A stretch of DNA of 64,000 nucleotides. Source: Streptomyces akebiae. GTDB lineage: Bacteria > Actinomycetota > Actinomycetes > Streptomycetales > Streptomycetaceae. Location of the stretch: NCBI RefSeq assembly GCF_019599145.1, contig NZ_CP080647.1, forward strand, positions 8,804,001 through 8,868,000, in the 5' to 3' direction. Below, piece after piece: positions 25,331 through 32,427 of this stretch (position 1 is the stretch's first letter; every line of letters begins with the position of its first letter). A program made the translations under genes and the position numbers. The notes beneath the pieces were generated by a model, which made no database searches, was not told the DNA's origin, and saw nothing but the letters and a program-made list of their open reading frames with translations.

Positions 25331-26557
25331 TCACGCCTTGGTGAACACGCCGATGCCGTTCGGCACGGCGCGCTCGGCGCCGTCGCTCGGGTGGTTGCGG
25401 ACGGTGACCGCGCTCGCCCCCGGGGCGCGGGCCACGAGCGTGGAGGAGCCGCCGCCGTCCAGGCTGAACGCGTCGACCGAGCCCAGGCCACGCATGGTGT
25501 CGGCCACTTCGGCGATGGTCAGCCCGGTGCGGTAGGCCGCGGCGCCGTCCAGAGCGAGGAGCAGCAGGCGTCGGCCGCCGTCGGCGACGCCCGCGGCCGT
25601 GCGGACCGCCGAGGTCGTGGCGTCGAGGCCGGGCAGCGGTCGGCCGCCCCGCAGGACCGGGTAGCCGCCGAGTGCGAACGCGTACGGGGAGCCGGTCGAG
25701 GAGACGAGGAGGTGCCGTACCTCCACCGTGTCACCGGGGGCGAGCTTGCGCAGTTGCTGGGCGCCCGCCTCACGGCCGACCAGAACGGTCGCGCCGGCCG
25801 CGATCGCACCGCTGCCGGGCGTGCCCGCCGTACCGACCACGCGGCCGTCCTCGACCAGCACCTCGTGCGTGTCGGTGCTGCACGGGGCGGCCCGGTCGGT
25901 GTCCGTGCCGCAGACCGCGCGCATCCGGGAGACGCTGCCCCAGTCCGAGGTGAACGCCCCCACGGAACCGACCGGCAGGGCGTACTGGTTGAGGCCGCGC
26001 AGCGGAAGATCGCCCGCGGCGGTGGTGACGGAACCGTCGAGGGCGATGCTGTCGAGACGGGCCGTCCCGTCGGTGGTGACACCCAGCACGTCCGTGGTGC
26101 CGGTGCCCGGCGGCAGCGCCGGGCCGAAGCGCTGGCCCTTCGGTACGGCGGCCTTGAGCGCGTGCCCGTCGGCGATCGCCGGGCCGACCGGCGCCCCGGT
26201 TGCAGCGACGCCGGGATGCTGGGTCTCGGTGACGTTGAAGAAGTCGCCGTTGACCCCGGCCACGGCTCCCGCCGCGCCGGCCAGCCGGGACACGGTCGCG
26301 CGCGAGGCCACCTTGCCCGGGTACAGCAGCCCGACGCCCACCTGGGGGTTGCTCAGGTCGACGCTCAGCACATGGGCGTGCGCCGGGCCCCTGGCCGCCT
26401 GGATGTCGAACTGGCTGTACTCCACGCCCGGTGCGACGACGACGGCCCTGGGCGCGCCACTGGCCGGTGCCGCCCCCACGAGGGCCGCGCCGGCCAGCAC
26501 ACTCCACGCCGAGAGAACCGTCAGTACCGTTCTGAACCGTTGAGCACGACGTGTCAC
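25331..26557 (-). CDS. secreted phosphodiester glycosidase (NAGPA-domain) protein
   Basis: 408 residues; GTG at 26557 with AGGGGGC upstream. A signal peptide (about 1-35, ending APASGA) is followed by a NAGPA domain with VAGVNGDFFNVTETQHPG and DAFSLDGGGSSTLVARAPG, the conserved core of phosphodiester alpha-N-acetylglucosaminidase-like proteins. In bacteria these act on cell-wall or exopolysaccharide phosphodiesters. The precise substrate is unknown. It stands downstream of the DUF779 gene on the same strand (57-base gap). Confidence 0.85.
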   Translation of the reverse strand: MTRRAQRFRTVLTVLSAWSVLAGAALVGAAPASGAPRAVVVAPGVEYSQFDIQAARGPAHAHVLSVDLSNPQVGVGLLYPGKVASRATVSRLAGAAGAVAGVNGDFFNVTETQHPGVAATGAPVGPAIADGHALKAAVPKGQRFGPALPPGTGTTDVLGVTTDGTARLDSIALDGSVTTAAGDLPLRGLNQYALPVGSVGAFTSDWGSVSRMRAVCGTDTDRAAPCSTDTHEVLVEDGRVVGTAGTPGSGAIAAGATVLVGREAGAQQLRKLAPGDTVEVRHLLVSSTGSPYAFALGGYPVLRGGRPLPGLDATTSAVRTAAGVADGGRRLLLLALDGAAAYRTGLTIAEVADTMRGLGSVDAFSLDGGGSSTLVARAPGASAVTVRNHPSDGAERAVPNGIGVFTKA

Positions 26558-26614
26558 GGTGCCCCCTGATGTCTCGTCAAATGTCCCAGGACTCAGGGGA
26601 AGTGCACCAGACGA

Positions 26615-26989
26615 CTACCGGCCGGGCGGCGGCTCCGCCTCGACGACGCGAGAACGGATGAGAAAACGCACCCCTTCGGGTGCTTCCAGGGAGAACCCGC
26701 TGCCCCGGCCCGGCACGACGTCCACGATGAGCCGGGTGTGGCTCCAGACCTCGTACTGGCTGCGGGACATCCAGAACCCCACCGCCTCGTCGACCCCGTC
26801 GACGGTCAGTTCGGCGAGGAGGACGTCCGCGTTCCCCGTACGGAACTCGCCGTCGGGGTAGCACATGGGGGCGCTGCCGTCGCAGCAGCCGCCCGACTGG
26901 TGGAACATCAACGGGCCGTGTGCCGCCCGCAGCCGCCGGACGAGATCGGCGGCCGCGGGGGTCAGCTGTACGCGCGGGACGACATCCAT
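26615..26989 (-). CDS. DUF779 family protein
   Basis: 124 residues with the family core LMFHQSGGCCDGSAPMCYPDGEF and FWMSRSQYEVWSHTRLIVDVVPG; the paired cysteines suggest metal or redox chemistry. DUF779 genes usually follow an acetaldehyde/aldehyde dehydrogenase gene, which is absent here. The ATG at 26989 has no clear ribosome site, so the exact start is uncertain; the open frame continues upstream only as non-coding sequence. Confidence 0.8.
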   Translation of the reverse strand: MDVVPRVQLTPAAADLVRRLRAAHGPLMFHQSGGCCDGSAPMCYPDGEFRTGNADVLLAELTVDGVDEAVGFWMSRSQYEVWSHTRLIVDVVPGRGSGFSLEAPEGVRFLIRSRVVEAEPPPGR

Positions 26990-27057
26990 GAGCGCAGTGA
27001 ACGCCTCGTCAGGTTGCGAGGACGTTGCGCGGGCCCGTACGCGGCCCGGGTGACAGG

Positions 27058-28575
27058 TCAGCCCTGCGGCGCGTCGCCGCCGCCCGAGCGGGTGCGGCGG
27101 CGCAGCAGGAGCAGGCCGCCCGTGAGGGCCGCGATTCCGCCGGCGGCGGTCCAGGCCGGGAGGTCGGAGGTGCCGGTCGCGGCCAGGTCCTCGCCCCGGT
27201 CGCCCTGGGCGCTCGCGGAGGAGGACGAGGAGGTGTCCCGGGCGTCCTTCTTGCCCGAGCCGGCGCCCGCGGCGGAACCGGTGTCGGCGGCGGAACCGGT
27301 GTCCGAGCCCGACGCGGTCGGTGCCGCGTCCGCCTCGGCCGCGGTCGCCCTGTCGCGGGTGAACGCCAGTGTCCCGAAGCCCAGCTGGTCGTAGCCGCCG
27401 CTGTCGGGGCCGTAGTCGCCGCCACCGCCCTCGGGCGCCGCCTTGGCCGCCATGCGGGTGAGGTAGGAGGCGTCGAGGCCCCGGCGCTTGGTGTAGTGGT
27501 TGGCGATCATGGCCCAGATGGGGCGCGTCATGTTCGGGTCGACACCGGCCGCGTCGGACGCCGTCTCCCTGCCCGACCAGCCGTTGACCGCGCCCTTCGC
27601 CCGGGTGTTGGCGGTATAGGCGACCTTGCCTCCCATGGCCCACTTGGCCACGTACTGGGCGCCCTTGAGGAAGCGGTTGTCGTCGTAGCCGTACAGGTCG
27701 ACGCCCTGGTTCCAGGCCATCTCGCAGAAGGTGCCCATCAGGCCGACGCCCAGCAGTGCGTGGCCCTGGTCGCGGCCCGCCTCCAGCCACTCGGCGAGGC
27801 CGTCGTCGTGGACGACGGGGATGGCCTTCCTGACCGCGCCGAGGCCTTCGCCGTTCTTGAAGTAGTCGACGGCGCGGGCCACTTGGGCCTTGTCGTCGCA
27901 GAAGATGCCGGTGGCCAGGACGCAGGCCATGTTGGCGAGGTCCCAGTTGGGCCAGTAGTTGGTGATCACGGCGCCGTTGTGGCGGACCAGGAAGTCGTCG
28001 CTGAGCGGGGCGAAGACCTCGCTCAGCATCGTCTTGAAGCGGTCCAGCTCGAAGTCGTCGTGGTCGCGGACGAGTTCGGCGGCGTTGGCGAACTGGTAGC
28101 CGTACAGGCCCGCCGCGAGGAACCGGTCGGCGCTGCCCTGCACGCTGGTCAGCGTCCCCGACCAGGCGTTGAGGATCCGCACGGCGGTGTCGGCGTGCGC
28201 CCTCTCGCCGGTGATGTGATGGCGCAGGGCGTTCTGGTAGGCGGCGTGGACGTCCTTGTACAACTGGGCGTAGTTCTGCGGGGACCCGCCGCCCCGGTAG
28301 ACCGTGGCGACGGGGCGGGGGGTCCAGGAGCTCTGGGAGTGCGGGTTGGCGGTCAGCTTCGCGAAACCCGCGGTGTGGGGCCGGGCACCGGCCTTCACCT
28401 TGGCCGCCATCCGGGCGAGGTCGGCCGATGTGTGGAGCAGACCGGGGTGCGCGAAGGCGGCGCCCGCCGCGGAGGCGGGCGTCGCCGCCAGGCCCGTGCC
28501 GACTCCCAGGCCCGCCGCACCCGCGGCGATACCGGCGATCTTCAGCGTGCTCCGGCGGCTGATCTGTGCAGTCAC
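27058..28575 (-). CDS. alginate-lyase-superfamily protein with Tat signal and LAxTG sortase anchor
   Basis: 505 residues; GTG at 28575 with GAGGA upstream. The N terminus SRRSTLKIAGIAAG is a Tat signal. An alpha/alpha-toroid domain (about 40-400) matches the PF05426 alginate-lyase family (HPGLLHT, AYQNALRHHITGE, NYWPNWDLANMACVLATGIFCDD). A Ser/Ala/Asp linker follows, then LAATG (464-468), a hydrophobic helix and RRRTRS, the sorting signal used by class E sortases in Streptomyces. It is thus a wall-anchored polysaccharide lyase or binding protein. The substrate is unknown; its neighbour is a pectate lyase-pectinesterase. Confidence 0.85.
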   Translation of the reverse strand: MTAQISRRSTLKIAGIAAGAAGLGVGTGLAATPASAAGAAFAHPGLLHTSADLARMAAKVKAGARPHTAGFAKLTANPHSQSSWTPRPVATVYRGGGSPQNYAQLYKDVHAAYQNALRHHITGERAHADTAVRILNAWSGTLTSVQGSADRFLAAGLYGYQFANAAELVRDHDDFELDRFKTMLSEVFAPLSDDFLVRHNGAVITNYWPNWDLANMACVLATGIFCDDKAQVARAVDYFKNGEGLGAVRKAIPVVHDDGLAEWLEAGRDQGHALLGVGLMGTFCEMAWNQGVDLYGYDDNRFLKGAQYVAKWAMGGKVAYTANTRAKGAVNGWSGRETASDAAGVDPNMTRPIWAMIANHYTKRRGLDASYLTRMAAKAAPEGGGGDYGPDSGGYDQLGFGTLAFTRDRATAAEADAAPTASGSDTGSAADTGSAAGAGSGKKDARDTSSSSSASAQGDRGEDLAATGTSDLPAWTAAGGIAALTGGLLLLRRRTRSGGGDAPQG

Positions 28576-28650
28576 GTGGGGGTCCTCGGGTCTCGGGTAC
28601 AGGTCGCGGCTCGCGCCCGCGTCGGCCCGCGCGGGCGGCCACGCACAGGA

Positions 28651-28696
28651 GACGCACCGGCCCCGGGGCGGATAACAGAAACCGGAGCGGTGCGTC
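28651..28696 (-). terminator. possible terminator after the pectate lyase-pectinesterase gene
   Basis: GACGCACCG (28651-28659) pairs with CGGTGCGTC (28688-28696), 9 bp with a 28-base loop. The long loop makes it less certain. Confidence 0.45.
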
Positions 28697-28715
28697 CCTC
28701 GCCGTACCCGCCGGG

Positions 28716-30782
28716 TCAGGCGCCCGGGGTCCACCCGCCCAGCCAGTCCGCGACCTCCTGGTCGGCGGCCTGGGCGTCCGTCAGCTGCGGGCGGTCACCG
28801 CTCGCGCTGCCGGAGCCCGCGCCGGTGTTCTTGTACTCGGCGAAGCGGTCGTCCTTCCAGGAGAAGCCGCCCATGTCGGACCAGGGCGTCGACTTGATCG
28901 CGGCGCTGAGGGTGGAGTTGCGGACCGTGGTCTGCGGGTCGACGGTCGTGTCGCCGCCGGGGTGCCAGTTGCGGCCGAGGAAGAAGCTCGCGGCGGCCAC
29001 GTCGCCGTTGACGGTGGAGCGGTTGATCAGGATGCCCTTGCGGTTCGCGGGCGTGCTGGGCGCGGTGATGTACCCGGCGGAGGTGCCGTTCCAGCGCTTC
29101 TTCAGGGTGATGACCGACTTGTCGACGACCACGGTGGCCCGGCCGAAGACGAAGTCGACGTTGCCCGTGATGTAGGAGTTGGTGACGTAGACGCGGCCGA
29201 GCTTGTCCTTGGCGGCGGTCTCCAGTTCCAGGGTGTCCTGGTCACCGTTGACGATGACGCCGTCGAGGACGATCCGGTCGGCCTGGGTGAGGAGCGCGAC
29301 GGCCTGGTGGCCGTTCAGGGACTGGTTCGCGGCCTCGTCGAAGTCGTTGGTGACGGTCAGGTTGCGGACCTGGGAGTCGTCGGACTGGATGGACACGGTG
29401 GCGCTGCCGGGTGTGCCGTAGGTGCCCGAACCGTCCGGCTTCTGCATGCCCGCGGCGTTGCCGTACACGATCGTGGTGTCCTTGCGGCTGCCGCCCGAGC
29501 CCTGGATGGTCACGTGCGGCTTGTTGGACGGGACCTTGACGACCTCGCGGTACGTGCCCGGCGCGACCGAGATCACCACCCGCGCGGTGTTGCCCGCGGG
29601 CACCGCGTCGACGGCCTTCTGCACGGTGGTGAACTGGCCGCTGCCGTCCTTGGCGACGGTGAGCGTGGTCGCGGCGGCGGCCTTGGGCGTCGCCGCCGTC
29701 GCGGTCGTGCCGATGGAACCGCGCGGGCCCGCACCGGACTTCAGGAGCGCGGGCACGTCGGCGGCCTTGTCGAGGGTGTAGCTGTAGTACGTCTTCGGGT
29801 CGAAGGCCGTGCCGCCGCTCTCGTTGCGGCCCGAGGTGCCGGAGAAGATGTTGCCGCGTTGGACCAGGGCGGCCGTGGAGTCCTTGGTGACGGGGTTCTT
29901 CAGGCCCTGGAAGTAGCTGTTCTCCAGAACCATCTTCGTGTTGCCGCGCGCGTAGTTGCCGTACGAGGAGGCGATGTCCGTACCGGAGACGTCCTCCAGG
30001 AAGTTGTTGTACAGGTGTGCGTGCGCCACGTTGTCGGTGGACGGATTGCGCTGCTCGGTCTCGCGGAGCCAGTTGTGGTGGATCGTCAGGTCGGCGGTGG
30101 TGTTGGTGGTCCAGCCGATGCCGAAGGTCTTGTTGTTCTGGCTCAGCTTGTTCCAGGAGACGGTGACGTAGGTGGTGTCCTTGCGGCTGTCGATCAGACC
30201 GTCCGCCATGTGCCGCAGGTCGTTGTGGTCGATCCAGACGTGGTGGGCGCCGTCCATCTGGACGGCGTCGAAGTCGTGGTCCTTGTCGTTCCAGGTGCCC
30301 TGGTAGGAGTCCCGGATCGTCAGGTTGCGGATGATGACGTTGTGGACGCCGGAGCCGAGGAAGAAGCCGCCACCCACGATGTGGCCCGAGGTGCCCGAGC
30401 CGACGATCGTCTTGTCGGAGGCGACCTTGATCTCCTTGCCCACCGGGTTCATGTCGATCGTCGCCGCCACGACGATGACGTAGGGCTCGGGAGCGGTCGC
30501 GTACTTCTCCAGGTCGGCCAGGGTCCGCACGGTGACCGTCTTTCCGCCCCGGCCGCCGTAGGTCCCGTTCTGGCCCAGCGCGTTCACCGAGGCGAAGCCG
30601 TCGGCGGTCTCCGTGGCCCAGGCGGCGCCGGCCGCCGCCGCGCGGGGCTGCGCGGCCTCGCCGAAGACGCCGAGGACCGCGCCGTAGGCCAGGGTCCCGG
30701 CGGCGGCCAGGGTCAGGGGGACACCGGCCACGAGGGCCGTCTTCCTTCTGCGGTGGCGGGCCTTGCCGTGGTTGTCGCTCAC
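28716..30782 (-). CDS. secreted pectate lyase (PL1) fused to pectinesterase (CE8)
   Basis: 688 residues; GTG at 30782 after GGAAGCGACGC. A basic N terminus and one hydrophobic stretch form the signal (about 1-50). PL1 beta-helix (about 60-360): GFASVNALGQNGTYGG, DAVQMDGAHHVWIDHNDL, VSWNKLSQNNKTFGIGW, QRNPSTDNVAHAHLYNN. CE8 domain (about 380-660): VAKDGSGQFTTVQKAVDAVP, NGHQAVALLTQADRIVLDGV, GNVDFVFGRATVVVDKS and FLGRNWHPGGDTT. Pectinesterase removes methyl groups and so makes the pectin cleavable by the lyase, which suits a single bifunctional enzyme. Confidence 0.92.
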   Translation of the reverse strand: MSDNHGKARHRRRKTALVAGVPLTLAAAGTLAYGAVLGVFGEAAQPRAAAAGAAWATETADGFASVNALGQNGTYGGRGGKTVTVRTLADLEKYATAPEPYVIVVAATIDMNPVGKEIKVASDKTIVGSGTSGHIVGGGFFLGSGVHNVIIRNLTIRDSYQGTWNDKDHDFDAVQMDGAHHVWIDHNDLRHMADGLIDSRKDTTYVTVSWNKLSQNNKTFGIGWTTNTTADLTIHHNWLRETEQRNPSTDNVAHAHLYNNFLEDVSGTDIASSYGNYARGNTKMVLENSYFQGLKNPVTKDSTAALVQRGNIFSGTSGRNESGGTAFDPKTYYSYTLDKAADVPALLKSGAGPRGSIGTTATAATPKAAAATTLTVAKDGSGQFTTVQKAVDAVPAGNTARVVISVAPGTYREVVKVPSNKPHVTIQGSGGSRKDTTIVYGNAAGMQKPDGSGTYGTPGSATVSIQSDDSQVRNLTVTNDFDEAANQSLNGHQAVALLTQADRIVLDGVIVNGDQDTLELETAAKDKLGRVYVTNSYITGNVDFVFGRATVVVDKSVITLKKRWNGTSAGYITAPSTPANRKGILINRSTVNGDVAAASFFLGRNWHPGGDTTVDPQTTVRNSTLSAAIKSTPWSDMGGFSWKDDRFAEYKNTGAGSGSASGDRPQLTDAQAADQEVADWLGGWTPGA

Positions 30783-31178
30783 GCGTCGCTTCCGTTCCGT
30801 GCGGGGGATGGTCGTCAGCCGAGCAGTCGCCGCCCACGGGGGGAGAGGTTGCCGTCCTTCGCCGCGAATTTCGGTCAGGTGGAAGGAACTTCGCGGCGGA
30901 GACGGCGGTGGCCGAGAATCGACCCCCGCAGCGCGGGTGGAACGGTTCAGTTCGCTCGGGTCGGGCCCGCGACGGCCGTTGACACGTGCGCGCAGGTCAG
31001 ACTGGGGGCTGTCACAGCAATACATCGATTCCGTTGTTCACTTGACTACCGGGCGTCACACGCGATTGGCTCCGCCCAGCGATAGTCAGCCGGTCACCGC
31101 ACGTCATCGCGGTGACGGCGACGATTCCGCTCTCCACAGCCGTTCCACCCCGGTCGCACAGCGAGGTGCCGCGCCCCC
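30783..31178. other. intergenic region between divergent pectinase and binding-protein genes
   Basis: 396 bases with no convincing gene. It should hold both promoters. TTGACACGTGCGCGCAGG (near 30978) could supply a rightward -35, and the stretch around 31015-31060 is relatively AT-rich. No clear operator palindrome was found. Confidence 0.5.
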
Positions 31179-32186
31179 ATGAACCCACCCCCCGCCTCCC
31201 GAAGGATCTTCACGACGTTCCGTGCCACGGCGCTCGCCGCGGCCCTCTGCCTGACCGTCGCCGGCTGCTCGGTGTTCGGCGGATCGGATGCCGATTCGGA
31301 CACGGGCACGTCGGGATCCTCGGGCGGGATGAAGATCGCACTGATCACGCACAGCGCCGAGGGGGACGCCTTCTGGGACCTGGTCCGCAAAGGCGCGGAG
31401 GTCGCGGCGGCGAAGGACGGTGTCGAGCTGACCTTCGTCAACGACCCCGACCCCGCGGGGCAGGCGAAGCTGGTGCGCGACGCGATCGCCGACAAGGTCG
31501 ACGGCATCGCGGTGACCCTCGCCAAGCCCCAGGCGATGCGCGGCGCGGTCGCCGAGGCCCGCACCGCCGGTATACCCGTGGTGGGCCTCAACTCCGGTAT
31601 CGACGCCTGGCAGGCACAGGGCCTGCTCGCCTTCTACGGCCAGGACGAGAGCGTCGCCGGCCGGGCCCTCGGCAACGAACTCGACGCCCGCGCCGCCAAG
31701 CACGCCCTGTGCGTCATCCACGAACGGGGCAACGTCGCCATGGAGGCCCGTTGCGCCGGTGTGCGCAAGACCTTCGGCGGGCAGACCGAGAACCTCTATG
31801 TCGACGGCACCGACATGGACTCGGTGAGCGACTCCATCGCCGCGAGGCTCCGCCAGGACGCCACCATCGACGAGGTCGTGACCCTCGGCGCCCAGTTCGC
31901 GCTCGCCGCCGTGGACTCCGTGGACGACGCCGGCAGCAAGGCCCAGGTCGCCACGTTCGACCTCAACAAGGACCTGGTGGAGGCGGTGAAGGACGGTGAC
32001 GTCCAGTTCGCGGTGGACCAGCAGCCCTACCTCCAGGGGTATCTCGCGGTCGACGGTCTCTGGCTCTACCGGACCAACGGCAACATCAGTGGCGGCGGCG
32101 TCGAGCCCGTGCTCACCGGTCCGGCGTTCGTCACCAAGAAGAACATCGCCGGAGTCGCCGCGTTCGCGGCGAACGGGACCCGTTGA
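31179..32186 (+). CDS. sugar-type ABC substrate-binding lipoprotein, orphan
   Basis: 335 residues. Lipoprotein signal with lipobox TVAGC (Cys near residue 30) and a Ser/Asp/Gly linker, then a periplasmic-binding-protein type I fold (MKIALITHSAEGDAFWDLVRKGAEVAAAK; DGIAVTLAKPQAM; VVGLNSGIDAW; AVDQQPYLQGY). This resembles ribose/galactose-type binding proteins. No permease or ATPase gene is adjacent, so it may serve a transporter elsewhere or act as a sensor input. The next gene is the conservon kinase, 241 bases downstream. Confidence 0.88.
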   Translation: MNPPPASRRIFTTFRATALAAALCLTVAGCSVFGGSDADSDTGTSGSSGGMKIALITHSAEGDAFWDLVRKGAEVAAAKDGVELTFVNDPDPAGQAKLVRDAIADKVDGIAVTLAKPQAMRGAVAEARTAGIPVVGLNSGIDAWQAQGLLAFYGQDESVAGRALGNELDARAAKHALCVIHERGNVAMEARCAGVRKTFGGQTENLYVDGTDMDSVSDSIAARLRQDATIDEVVTLGAQFALAAVDSVDDAGSKAQVATFDLNKDLVEAVKDGDVQFAVDQQPYLQGYLAVDGLWLYRTNGNISGGGVEPVLTGPAFVTKKNIAGVAAFAANGTR

Positions 32187-32194
32187 CACCGGCA

Positions 32195-32210
32195 AACGGA
32201 ACCTTCCGTT
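32195..32210. terminator. short inverted repeat after the binding-protein gene
   Basis: AACGGAA (32195-32201), CC, TTCCGTT (32204-32210). The 2-base centre makes a tight hairpin; it may be a weak terminator or a protein-binding palindrome. Confidence 0.4.
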
Positions 32211-32427
32211 CGGACATGACCTCGCCCCAGAACCCAAGCATCCGGAACGGTCGTGTAACGGCGACACCAAACTTCCGGCGACCCCTGCGACGTGCGTTCA
32301 CTTGTGCGGATAACATCCTGCGCATCCCCTGTGCGCCGTACTGACAGGTGTCCACCCACCACCCCCGGACCCCTGTCGCCCCCGCTCCCCGTCTCTTCCG
32401 CTCCCCGCCAACCGCCCAAGGACGACG

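Noticed and set aside
26990..28657. Long upstream extension of the DUF779 frame
   Set aside because: It runs in another frame through the alginate-lyase-like gene and is Arg-rich; only the last 124 codons look like a protein.
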